32,953 nucleotides of DNA from NCBI GenBank assembly GCA_029547205.1, contig JAKPPT010000018.1, positions 1 to 32,953 on the forward strand, in the 5' to 3' direction. Shown one piece after another: positions 25,704 to 32,822 of the stretch. The notes under the pieces were generated by a model. That model was not told where the DNA came from. It saw nothing but the letters and a program-made list of their open reading frames with translations, and did no database searches. Position 1 is the stretch's first letter. Every line of letters begins with the position of its first letter. Both the position numbers and the translations under genes were made by a program. The stretch comes from Spirochaetota bacterium (GTDB taxonomy: Bacteria; Spirochaetota; Spirochaetia; Treponematales; UBA12059).

Positions 25704-27028
25704 TTTTCAACTCCTTCTGTTAAGAATTTTTTTACATCAATACCAAGTGATTCTTCAAGTGTATTGAGAAAGTAAGCAAAAGCAGAAGGACCTCTGTTTA
25801 CAGCTCCGTCAATTCCATCTTTATCGTCCATAACAACCATTGACTCAACACTGGTCTCTGAAGCATGTTTGATGAATTTTTCAAAAAGATTGGGAAGCTG
25901 CTGCTGAACAAAGAGAACAACTTTACCAATATCTCCAGCTTCTGCAAGCATTTCAACTTTTTGCTTAAGAATATCGTTTCTGGTCTGTTCGATAATTTCT
26001 GTAACTTTTTTTTCACCTTCTGCGCGAATTTCAGCTGCTCTGGTTTCTGCTTCTGCTTTGAGTGTGACTTCTGTTTGGTTTTTTAACTTCTGGAGAATGA
26101 TATACTGTGCTTGAACAGCGCTTTCTCCCTTGTTAATTGCAGCTTCTATTGCATTATCCGCTTCTAATCTTGCCTGTTCAATCATTGCGACACTTTGCTG
26201 TTTGTAAATATCAAGTTTTTCTTTGGCTTTTAGAATTTCACCATCGGCTTTACTTTTTGCTACTGCAATGCGTCGTTCTGCATCAGATTCTGCTTTTTGT
26301 GCTATAGCAGAAAGCCTTGCTTCTTCTATTTCTACCTGCTGGCGTTTTTCTGCGAGTGTTTTTTCTGCAAGATTAGCTATGTAATTTGATGTGTCCCAGA
26401 TTTTTTGAAGACTGACGGAAACTACTTTCATACCAAAATTGGCGAGGTCACTGTTAATATCGTTTAACAGTTCCTGCCTAAATTGTGCACGCTCTCCTTT
26501 TTCAAGAGCTAAGAGTGTGTCGGTATTACTTTCTTCCACTGAGGTTTCTGTCATGCCAATAGCTTCAAGCGGTGTTGCCTTATTGAGAGCACCACGGAAA
26601 TTACCAATGAGAGTCTGCTGAATCTGTGCGGCTATTTCTCGTCGGTCTTTACCCATGAGTCGTTCAACTGCAGAGTAGAGCATACCTTCATCGTCGTCAT
26701 CGATACACACGCAGGCTGTAGCATCGGCTCCAACGGTAATTCCGTTTGCAGAATTGACTCCCTCAACGCGTACGTTTATTGGGAGTATCCCAATATCAAG
26801 TGTTGATATTGACTGGAAATATGGAATACAGAATGCTCTTCCACGTTCCACAGAAAACCCAAACGTTTTACCATTTTTAACACGTTTTTTGCCCGTTACA
26901 ACGAGAAGCTGATCTGGCAGCGTAACTGTTATAAAAACTTTAATGAGGCCTATGAATCCAAGTACAGCAAGTACACCAGCTGCACCTGCAACCACACTGA
27001 AATACTCTGTAAAGAGTTCCCGTAACAT
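25700..27028 (-). CDS. Second SPFH/flotillin-like membrane protein
   Basis: A 442-residue SPFH-type protein: N-terminal membrane helix (about 10-35), SPFH region, then a coiled coil with many Glu-Ala-Lys repeats and a short C-terminal segment. It is only distantly similar to its neighbour, suggesting different roles in one complex. The start at 27028 has AAGGAG seven bases upstream and lies just after the NfeD stop (2 nt gap). The frame continues to 27061, but that would overlap NfeD and lacks a ribosome site. NfeD-SPFH gene pairs are a well-known arrangement; here there are two SPFH partners. Confidence 0.87.
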   Translation of the reverse strand: MLRELFTEYFSVVAGAAGVLAVLGFIGLIKVFITVTLPDQLLVVTGKKRVKNGKTFGFSVERGRAFCIPYFQSISTLDIGILPINVRVEGVNSANGITVGADATACVCIDDDDEGMLYSAVERLMGKDRREIAAQIQQTLIGNFRGALNKATPLEAIGMTETSVEESNTDTLLALEKGERAQFRQELLNDINSDLANFGMKVVSVSLQKIWDTSNYIANLAEKTLAEKRQQVEIEEARLSAIAQKAESDAERRIAVAKSKADGEILKAKEKLDIYKQQSVAMIEQARLEADNAIEAAINKGESAVQAQYIILQKLKNQTEVTLKAEAETRAAEIRAEGEKKVTEIIEQTRNDILKQKVEMLAEAGDIGKVVLFVQQQLPNLFEKFIKHASETSVESMVVMDDKDGIDGAVNRGPSAFAYFLNTLEESLGIDVKKFLTEGVEK

Positions 27029-27030
27029 AC

Positions 27031-27849
27031 TTATTCTCCTTCCTTTTCTACAATGAGACAATCTTCTTCTATATCACATACATAAATAGATGATCCAAGC
27101 GGAATGGACTCGTTGGGATTTTTCGCTTTCGCATAGCGGTCAATGTATGCACTCCCTAAATTGATACGTACTTTGCCTATTTCTCCCTTTTCAATACTTA
27201 CCGTTACAATGCCATGTTCCATGAGGAGCTCATGTTCCTTAACTGTCGAATCCATTTCCTTTTTGAAAAGCCGCATGAGTAATCTGGTTATAACAATCGA
27301 TGCAATGCCAGTAGGAATGCTCCACATGAGCGATGAAATAGGAGACAGTTTGGACAACCAGGCAAATAATCCAACAGGACCAAATCCTGCACAAAAATAC
27401 ACTGCAGATCGCAGTATGGTAAGCGTTTTAAATACCATGCTGCCCTGTATCGGTTTATCGTGCATGACTGTTGATACTGCATGTGCAGTCTCGTTTCCTG
27501 CTCCGCCAAAATCTTGTCCATGAGACGTGATTGCATGCGAAGCAGAATCAGTCAGGTGAGTTGCGGTCACCTCATGGCTCGATAGGGAAGCTTCAGCACT
27601 GGCATCAAATTGGGTATCACTTTCTGGGTTATCTGTGGCATCTGTATCGATGTCAGAGTAAGAATCGGAATCAAGAGCGTCAGCATCATTGTTGCCTGAT
27701 GATTCAGCACTGACCTCATCGGAACCGGCTTGAGCATCACCACCAGAGTCAGGGCTCTGTTCATGCCCAAGGAGACCTAATATGTCGACAAGGAGTACAC
27801 CAACACCAAAAATAGTTGATCCAAGATATACCGAAAAAAGCCAGCTCAT
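27031..27849 (-). CDS. NfeD-like membrane protein with acidic spacer
   Basis: A 272-residue protein. A first membrane helix (about 7-27) is followed by a low-complexity spacer of about 100 residues rich in Asp, Ser, Ala and Glu (around 32-130). A cluster of hydrophobic helices comes next (about 145-195), and the C-terminal domain has the pattern of the NfeD OB-fold (HGIVTVSIEKGEIGKVRINL to the end). NfeD proteins partner flotillin/SPFH proteins, and both downstream genes are of that kind. The ClpP-like serine protease domain of long NfeD forms is absent. The start at 27849 has AGAGG seven bases upstream. It is the first gene of the minus-strand block. Confidence 0.82.
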   Translation of the reverse strand: MSWLFSVYLGSTIFGVGVLLVDILGLLGHEQSPDSGGDAQAGSDEVSAESSGNNDADALDSDSYSDIDTDATDNPESDTQFDASAEASLSSHEVTATHLTDSASHAITSHGQDFGGAGNETAHAVSTVMHDKPIQGSMVFKTLTILRSAVYFCAGFGPVGLFAWLSKLSPISSLMWSIPTGIASIVITRLLMRLFKKEMDSTVKEHELLMEHGIVTVSIEKGEIGKVRINLGSAYIDRYAKAKNPNESIPLGSSIYVCDIEEDCLIVEKEGE

Positions 27850-27908
27850 TTATTACCTCTAATCAACACTTTACCATTGAACTTTATAAAAGTACATCCT
27901 ATAATTAC

Positions 27909-27937
27909 TGGACAATTTCAACTTGTATTAGTAGCAT
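27909..27937 (+). promoter_or_regulatory. Putative promoter of the methyltransferase-like gene, predicted leaderless
   Basis: TGGACA (27909-27914), 17-nt spacer, TAGCAT (27932-27937), then 6 nt to the ATG at 27944, which lacks a Shine-Dalgarno sequence. The -10 box is weak. Confidence 0.45.
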
Positions 27938-27943
27938 TACAGT

Positions 27944-28555
27944 ATGAATATATTTATTACGCTGGCAGTGAGTGGTTTATATACATTGTATACGCTCATT
28001 TTAGTATTGGTAAAGAAATCCGCACAAAAACGGAAAAAACTTTCTGGCCAGGAAACAACAATCAATCCTTATGCAAAACGAGATTCACTGCTGCTTGCAG
28101 TTCTGGTAGGCATTGAAGTTATAGTGTTATTTTTGTATATCATTCGTTTTCCTCTCTTGCTACGGAGCATGCTTGCAGTACCAATTGTGCTTCGCATTGC
28201 TGGGCTTATTATAGGGCTTTCTGGAGTAAGCATAATTGGTTGGGCAAGCTATACACTAGATGGAGAGTTTTCTGCAACAATCGAGCTTAAAGAATCTCAC
28301 CGATTGATTACTAATGGGCCATATCGATATATACGGCATCCGATTTATGCAGGTTTTATTTTACTGCATATCGGAGTAACCATTGCGCTTGCTAATTGGT
28401 TTATTGTTGCACTCTATAATGGGGGGCTTGCAATTTTGCTTGTTGAGCGAATACCGCGGGAAGAGCGAGTGCTCCATGCTTATTTTGGTGCAGCATGGGA
28501 ACAGTATACTCATTCTCGTGGCAGGTTTTTACCAAAATTACATAAAAATAACTGA
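27944..28555 (+). CDS. Isoprenylcysteine-carboxyl-methyltransferase / phospholipid-methyltransferase family protein
   Basis: A 203-residue inner-membrane protein with four or five hydrophobic helices. The C-terminal half carries the ICMT/PEMT S-adenosylmethionine-binding pattern, LITNGPYRYIRHPIYAGFI, followed by the helix pair and ERIPREERVLHAYFGAAWEQY, which ends in the family's conserved Glu/Tyr region. Bacterial members methylate unknown lipids or small molecules. It is divergent from nfeD and 78 nt upstream of ribA, which has its own promoter. The substrate cannot be predicted. Confidence 0.82.
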   Translation: MNIFITLAVSGLYTLYTLILVLVKKSAQKRKKLSGQETTINPYAKRDSLLLAVLVGIEVIVLFLYIIRFPLLLRSMLAVPIVLRIAGLIIGLSGVSIIGWASYTLDGEFSATIELKESHRLITNGPYRYIRHPIYAGFILLHIGVTIALANWFIVALYNGGLAILLVERIPREERVLHAYFGAAWEQYTHSRGRFLPKLHKNN

Positions 28556-28595
28556 TTGTATTTTTTTCATGATTTATGTTAAAATTTATTTGATA

Positions 28596-28624
28596 TTGAT
28601 AATTCTATACTACGGTGTTATACT
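28596..28624 (+). promoter_or_regulatory. Promoter of ribA with minimal leader
   Basis: TTGATA (28596-28601), 17-nt spacer, TATACT (28619-28624), then 9 nt to the ATG at 28634. The predicted leader is 0-3 nt, and no ribosome-binding site precedes the ATG. No FMN riboswitch fits in this space. Confidence 0.65.
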
Positions 28625-28633
28625 GGTTCTATC

Positions 28634-29338
28634 ATGCTCATTAAACCGACCGTTGAAGAAATTGTAAAACAGGATTTAGATTTTTTATATCAGTGCCCGC
28701 ACAAGCTTGATTGTGAGCATTGCGAAGAAACTATTTGTGTGCGTTTAGTATCTGTTGCTGATTTTCCTACGCGATATGGTTATTTTTCTATTCTGGGATT
28801 TGTCAACAACCGGGATCGTAAAGACCATATCATAATTCTAAAAGGTGATATTGACGATGGAGAATCATTGTTGTGCCGCATACATTCTGCGTGTCTTACG
28901 GGGGATGCTCTGGGAAGTTTGCGCTGTGATTGTGGTCCTCAGCTGCATCATGCGCTGGAGCTAATAGAACGAGAGGGAAGAGGACTTGTACTGTACCATC
29001 AAGAGGAGGGACGCGGAATCGGGCTTGTTAATAAAATTAGAGCATACGCCCTCCAGGATGCAGGGTACGACACGTATGATGCTAACACAGCACTGGGTTT
29101 TGCACCCGATGAGAGGGACTTTAAAGTTCCAGCTGCGATGCTTGCTAAAATTGGTGTAAAGAGTGTGCGGTTACTCACAAATAATCCAGAAAAAGTTAAA
29201 GGGATCGAGAGCGAAGGCATTAAGGTGGTAGAACGAGTACCGCTTGAGCTTCCAGTACAGGAACATAATCAATTTTATTTGAAAACAAAGCAAGAACGGT
29301 TTGGGCACCTCTTGAGTCTTGATCATAGAAAAAGTTAA
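28634..29338 (+). CDS. ribA: GTP cyclohydrolase II (RibA)
   Basis: A 234-residue enzyme for the first step of riboflavin synthesis, GTP to 2,5-diamino-6-ribosylamino-pyrimidinone phosphate. The zinc site CLTGDALGSLRCDCG is complete. HQEEGRGIGLVNKIRAYALQ provides the catalytic and GTP-binding segment, and LLTNNPEKVKGIE closes the fold. It is about 30 residues longer than typical stand-alone RibA. The extra N-terminal part carries a cysteine cluster, Cys21-x5-Cys27-x2-Cys30-x4-Cys35, not part of the usual zinc site. No ribB domain or other rib gene is adjacent, so the pathway is scattered or incomplete. Confidence 0.92.
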   Translation: MLIKPTVEEIVKQDLDFLYQCPHKLDCEHCEETICVRLVSVADFPTRYGYFSILGFVNNRDRKDHIIILKGDIDDGESLLCRIHSACLTGDALGSLRCDCGPQLHHALELIEREGRGLVLYHQEEGRGIGLVNKIRAYALQDAGYDTYDANTALGFAPDERDFKVPAAMLAKIGVKSVRLLTNNPEKVKGIESEGIKVVERVPLELPVQEHNQFYLKTKQERFGHLLSLDHRKS

Positions 29339-29463
29339 TCAGGGTTCACTGGACTATGGTTAGGAGTGGTTTTGTTATTTTATTATCATCTACACTGCAG
29401 TTGATATGATATGTTCACAGAGTATTGATCGTGTTTTGTAAGACCATGTCCGAGGTTGCATAG

Positions 29464-29483
29464 CAAAAAGTTATAACTTTTTG
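29464..29483 (+). terminator. Possible terminator downstream of ribA
   Basis: CAAAAAGTTATAACTTTTTG is a perfect palindrome whose right arm has five T. It could terminate ribA (125 nt upstream), but the stem is AT-rich and the loop minimal. Confidence 0.4.
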
Positions 29484-29540
29484 TCATGACGGTACTGTTT
29501 CAATTTTCTTGTTTTCCGTGCCTCTGGGAATGGAATTAAA

Positions 29541-29578
29541 GGTATGCAGTGGCAGGCAAATCATTAAATTTGCATACC
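29541..29578. repeat. Competing inverted repeats
   Basis: GGTATGCA (29541-29548) pairs with TGCATACC (29571-29578). Inside it GCAAAT (29556-29561) pairs with ATTTGC (29568-29573). The two helices share bases 29571-29573, so only one can form fully. Confidence 0.5.
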
Positions 29579-29635
29579 CAAAGCAGCAGATATCAGCTAC
29601 AATACACCACACTAGCTGTTAATACTTAGTGTTTT

Positions 29636-29709
29636 TGGAGAATAGGGGAGTCGAACCCCCGACCTATAGATTGCGAACCTATCGCTCTAGCCAACTGAGC
29701 TAATTCCCC
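29636..29709 (-). tRNA. tRNA-Ala (anticodon CGC)
   Basis: On the minus strand the 74-nt sequence folds into a complete cloverleaf. The acceptor stem is GGGGAAT/ATTCTCC, with the D-arm GCTCAGTTGGCTAGAGC. The anticodon arm ATAGG-TTCGCAA-TCTAT places CGC at 34-36. The T-arm has GTTCGACTC. The acceptor contains the G3-U70 pair that identifies alanine tRNAs, and A73 is the discriminator, which supports Ala reading GCG. CCA is not encoded. It lies 201 bp from the end of intI. Confidence 0.93.
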
Positions 29710-29721
29710 ACAGTAGGCAAC

Positions 29722-29750
29722 ACTATACTATACTATTAAAAAAAATACAA
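29722..29750 (-). promoter_or_regulatory. Promoter of tRNA-Ala
   Basis: On the minus strand TTGTAT (29750-29745), 17-nt spacer beginning with seven T, TATAGT (29727-29722). The mature tRNA starts 13 nt downstream at 29709. Confidence 0.65.
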
Positions 29751-29910
29751 GAAACTTGTTCGTATGAGCTATTACATGCTATCCATTTTCGATTTGACAT
29801 ATCCATGTTTCGCATATATCCTATCTTTAGGACAATGCAGAGATAGCTGACTTACGAGTATGTTTCGGCTGCCGTGAGCAAGCTCTGCTACAAGGTGGGA
29901 GAGGGGAAGG

Positions 29911-31299
29911 CTAGAGTTTTTCCAAAGGACTCCGAACTCCGCGTTTATTTCTGACGGCGACGTGGGTATAGATCATCGTAGTCCGAACATTGGAATGACC
30001 AAGCAGATCCTGAATGGTGCGGATGTCATAACCGTCTTCGAGTAGATGGGTGGCAAAGCTGTGCCTGAGCGTGTGGGCCGATGCCGGCTTTGTTATACCA
30101 GCCCTGCGAACCGCGTTGTGTATCTGTTTTTGCACGACAGAGTGATGGATGTGCCAGAGAGCTTGCTTGCCAGTCGCAGGATTTATGCAGGGACCTCGCG
30201 CAGGAAAGATCCAATACCAACTCCATTCGCTTGCAAGCCCGGGATACTTGCGCTCGAGTGCTTCAGGCAAGGATACACCAGGCATAGCCTCTTTTCGTTC
30301 CTGTTCCCACCGTATATGCAGCTCATTGAAATATACTTCAAGCTCGCGATGTAACGATACAGGCAGTACCGTGAATCTGTCTTTTCCTCCCTTACCAGAA
30401 CGAACCTCTACCGATTCTTCCCGTATGTTGATGTCCTTTATGCGCAGGTTGAGACACTCATCGAGCCGGAGCCCGCAGCCGTACATTAGCGAAGCCATAA
30501 GCCTAAAAGGCTGGTGCAGGTTCTTCAAGAGCGTGGAAACTTCCTCCCTGTTTAGTACGACAGGCAGACGCAGCCGCTTCTTTGCACGGACAACCGAAGC
30601 GAGTCCTTCGATCTCGATATGAAGGATGTGTTTGTATAGCATCATGATTGCGTTGAGCGCTAATTCCTGCGTCGCTGCGCTCACATGTTGCCTGACTGCA
30701 AGGTGAGAGAGGTAACCACGGAGATCGTTTGCGGTAAGTGAGCGGACATCCATAGTTCGAGTAGCAGTCGGGTCGGATTCCTCAGTCTCTCTGCGCGATT
30801 CACACCACGAAAGAAAACGTCGTATCCAACCGAGATATGTTTTTTGCGTACGCAGAGTATAATGTTTTACCGTGAGGTAATCCCGTGCCTCCCGCATAAG
30901 TGACCCGGAATAAACAGTCCATGGTGATATTCCTGCCGGAAGTCTAACCGGTTTATTTCCTTCAGGTACAACCACTTCAGAGGCAGCGCTAACAGGATCG
31001 CTTCCTGTGGGTTCTGACATACGTTGCTCGACAGTCTTTTCTGGCTTAGTTTTATTTAAACAATCCATGAAAGCGAAAAATGTGCGGACTGCGTTTCGGG
31101 CTTTATCAGCGACAAAGCTTCCTTTACGCTCCTCTACAGCGTTAACAAAGCAAGTGATGGAGCGTTCTCGATCACTACACCACCATGGAAACCGTCTCGT
31201 GAAATTATCAATCCAAACGAGCGCCCATTTTGTATCGATTTCTGAAAACCTGCAGGTAGTTTTCAAAAAAATTTCAAGCTTGCCGATATCAAAAACCAT
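29911..31299 (-). CDS. intI: Integron integrase IntI with N-terminal extension
   Basis: A 462-residue tyrosine recombinase that inserts cassettes by attI x attC recombination. Catalytic residues are present: Arg278 (GLRLDECLNLRIKDI), Lys303/306 (GKGGKDRF), His409-x2-Arg412 (HTLRHSFATH), His435 (LLGHSNVRTT) and Tyr444. The segment ALERKYPGLASEWSWYWIFP is the IntI-specific insertion that separates integron integrases from XerC/D. The core starts near residue 130. The preceding 120 or so residues are extra compared with the usual 320-340, and include a helical block (about 20-85) like a second core-binding domain. Start 31299 has GGAGG five bases upstream, better than ATGs at 31302 and 31311. 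The gene looks more G+C-rich than its neighbours. It diverges from the cassettes, the standard orientation. Confidence 0.93.
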   Translation of the reverse strand: MVFDIGKLEIFLKTTCRFSEIDTKWALVWIDNFTRRFPWWCSDRERSITCFVNAVEERKGSFVADKARNAVRTFFAFMDCLNKTKPEKTVEQRMSEPTGSDPVSAASEVVVPEGNKPVRLPAGISPWTVYSGSLMREARDYLTVKHYTLRTQKTYLGWIRRFLSWCESRRETEESDPTATRTMDVRSLTANDLRGYLSHLAVRQHVSAATQELALNAIMMLYKHILHIEIEGLASVVRAKKRLRLPVVLNREEVSTLLKNLHQPFRLMASLMYGCGLRLDECLNLRIKDINIREESVEVRSGKGGKDRFTVLPVSLHRELEVYFNELHIRWEQERKEAMPGVSLPEALERKYPGLASEWSWYWIFPARGPCINPATGKQALWHIHHSVVQKQIHNAVRRAGITKPASAHTLRHSFATHLLEDGYDIRTIQDLLGHSNVRTTMIYTHVAVRNKRGVRSPLEKL

Positions 31300-31591
31300 C
31301 ATGACCTCCATACTAAAAACTTACGTTGAAAGCCAAATAATCGCATGCACAACAAATGGTGGAATGAAAATGTTCACATTATCTTTCTTCGAGGAGTTGA
31401 ATATCTTAAATGTAGTCGGTTTCCACGTGCGGCATAGGATACTTCCTGCTGCGCTTTCATGGACTACGAGCTATGCTGCTGAATGTCGCTACTTTCATTG
31501 CAAGATATCCTCATTGCCCAACTCCACGGCAAATTTCCTCTTCGCTTAAACCCACGAAATTGACTATCGAGGTTTTCTAGGGTAGAATATG
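31300..31591 (+). other. attI recombination region
   Basis: The gene-free interval between intI and the first cassette. The core site is GTTAGAT at 31591-31597, with crossover between G31591 and T31592. Identification rests on position, on the GTTRRRY-like core and on the match to the attC at 32698-32822: ATCTAAC there is the exact reverse complement of GTTAGAT. The cassette promoter occupies its right end. Further integrase-binding sites could not be defined. Confidence 0.8.
31560..31588 (+). promoter_or_regulatory. Integron cassette promoter (Pc) abutting the attI crossover
   Basis: TTGACT (31560-31565), 17-nt spacer, TAGAAT (31583-31588). The -10 box ends three bases before the crossover point. 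The predicted start of transcription, near 31595, is therefore within the first bases of whichever cassette is inserted. Confidence 0.75.
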
Positions 31592-32816
31592 TTAGATGGA
31601 CGCCTACGGCGCAAAAAGGAGAAATGTATGAAAAAAGCAATAGTTGTAATATCTATTACATTATTATTGTTTTCCTGTGATTTAGTAAATTATGTAAATA
31701 AAGGAAATTTCAAAATTATAAATTCTTACTATAGGAGATCAAATTACAAATCAGTATTAATAAGTAAAGATACTGAAATAAATAATGGAGATGTAGTAAA
31801 TTTTGATGTAATAACAAAGTACGATGCTATAGATATTACAAAGATAGATTTTTACTGGACTTATGGAATTGACGATCCTGATTTATGGAATTACGCACCT
31901 AGCCAAAGTCCTGAATATCAGAAAGTAGGTACAGATATAGAACTTACCGGAGAATTCATATTCAACACCTCGTTTACAGGAGTAAACTGGATAACATTAA
32001 AAGGTATAGCATTTAAAAAAGATGGTAGTGAAGTAGTAGATAAAATATGGTTTAATATTGATAATCTAGGTCCTGATATTGATATAGAACCTCGAGACTT
32101 ATCAGTAATTAAGAACCTAAACGAAATTAAAGTTCGTATTGCAGATGGTGGATCAGAAGTAGGTGTGGATTATAATAGGACATCAATTGTTTTGAAAAAT
32201 TCAAGTAATGAATTACTCAGTTTAAAGCAGCCAACAAATTCTAATGGAACATTTATTACAGAACCAATTAGAAGTTTATCTGATGGAGAATACCAAGTTA
32301 CTGTTATAGCGTATGATAACATTGGAAATCCTAATAGTAAATCCACAACATTTACCAAAATTACTTCTCCAAAAAATCCTGCAAATATATTTCTTAAAAT
32401 ACCTATATGGAATGGAGAAGAAGTAAAAGGAAAAATATTTCTTGAATATGAATCCGATAAACCATTATCAAAGGTAATATTAGATTGTTCTTGTTATGGA
32501 GGTGAGTATTATCCAAATGTTTTTGGAAGCTTTCCAAGTATTGATGTTAATAATCCTTCTCAAACTGGAATAATTGAAATTGATACTTCATTTACTGGAA
32601 AAAATTATGCTTACTTTAGATTGTTTTCTTTAGATATTGATGGATTATCTTCAATTAGTAATATAGTTTGGTGTAATATAAATAATATTTATTAAACATC
32701 TAACAACCGCTTCAACCTGATAAAAACTTTGTCACGGTTTGTGCGGTCGCTTCGCTCTTTACGCACAAACCGCGCCAAGCGCGAGTACGCGCCCGTTTTT
32801 ACAGGTTAAGCCAATG
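31592..32816 (+). mobile_element. First integron gene cassette (complete)
   Basis: The 1,225-bp unit runs from the base after the attI crossover to the G at 32816 in GTTAGCC of its attC. In the excised circle G32816 joins TTAGAT to give GTTAGAT, which is exactly complementary to ATCTAAC at the left end of the same attC. This self-consistency fixes both ends. It carries one lipoprotein gene and is visibly more AT-rich than the integrase gene. Confidence 0.85.
31628..32695 (+). CDS. Cassette-encoded lipoprotein with Ig-like repeats
   Basis: A 355-residue protein beginning MKKAIVVISITLLLFSCDLV, a lipoprotein signal peptide with the lipobox LFSC (Cys17). The mature part is beta-rich, with two or three spaced segments such as TGVNWITLKGIAFKKDGSEV, DGEYQVTVIAYDNIGNPN and TGKNYAYFRLFSLDIDG. 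These resemble bacterial Ig/fibronectin-like domains. It should be anchored in a membrane, possibly exposed on the surface. The start at 31628 has AAAGGAG upstream; the in-frame ATG at 31589 spans the recombination site and is not used. Expression probably comes from Pc. I cannot assign a ligand or role; no enzyme motif is seen. The stop lies two bases before the attC. Confidence 0.8.
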   Translation: MKKAIVVISITLLLFSCDLVNYVNKGNFKIINSYYRRSNYKSVLISKDTEINNGDVVNFDVITKYDAIDITKIDFYWTYGIDDPDLWNYAPSQSPEYQKVGTDIELTGEFIFNTSFTGVNWITLKGIAFKKDGSEVVDKIWFNIDNLGPDIDIEPRDLSVIKNLNEIKVRIADGGSEVGVDYNRTSIVLKNSSNELLSLKQPTNSNGTFITEPIRSLSDGEYQVTVIAYDNIGNPNSKSTTFTKITSPKNPANIFLKIPIWNGEEVKGKIFLEYESDKPLSKVILDCSCYGGEYYPNVFGSFPSIDVNNPSQTGIIEIDTSFTGKNYAYFRLFSLDIDGLSSISNIVWCNINNIY

Positions 32817-32822
32817 TTAGCC
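32698..32822 (+). repeat. attC site of the first cassette
   Basis: It begins ATCTAAC (R'') and ends GTTAGCC (R'). Inner arms AACCTGATAAAAAC and GTTTTTACAGGTT pair except for one extra A on the left strand, like the extrahelical base that orients IntI on folded attC. The centre folds into a further stem, CGGTTTGTGCG with CGCACAAACCG. Length of about 125 bp and this shape are typical of long attC sites. Confidence 0.88.

Larger units (their letters stand above)
29339..29635. other. Gene-free interval between ribA and tRNA-Ala
   Basis: About 300 bp without a credible reading frame. It contains a palindromic hairpin at 29464-29483 and a pair of competing inverted repeats at 29541-29578. Nothing else is recognised. 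Confidence 0.6.

Noticed and set aside
29636-29709. Alternative reading of the tRNA as tRNA-Arg (anticodon TCG) by shifting the loop one base.
   Set aside because: The shifted loop breaks the anticodon stem and the T33 rule, while G3-U70 and A73 support alanine.
31007-31549. A 180-codon plus-strand frame running from intI into attI.
   Set aside because: It is mostly antisense to the clear intI gene and lacks a ribosome site and any family resemblance.
31589-31627. In-frame ATG at 31589 as start of the cassette lipoprotein.
   Set aside because: It spans the attI crossover and would add a basic non-signal segment before an obvious lipoprotein signal peptide that has its own ribosome site.
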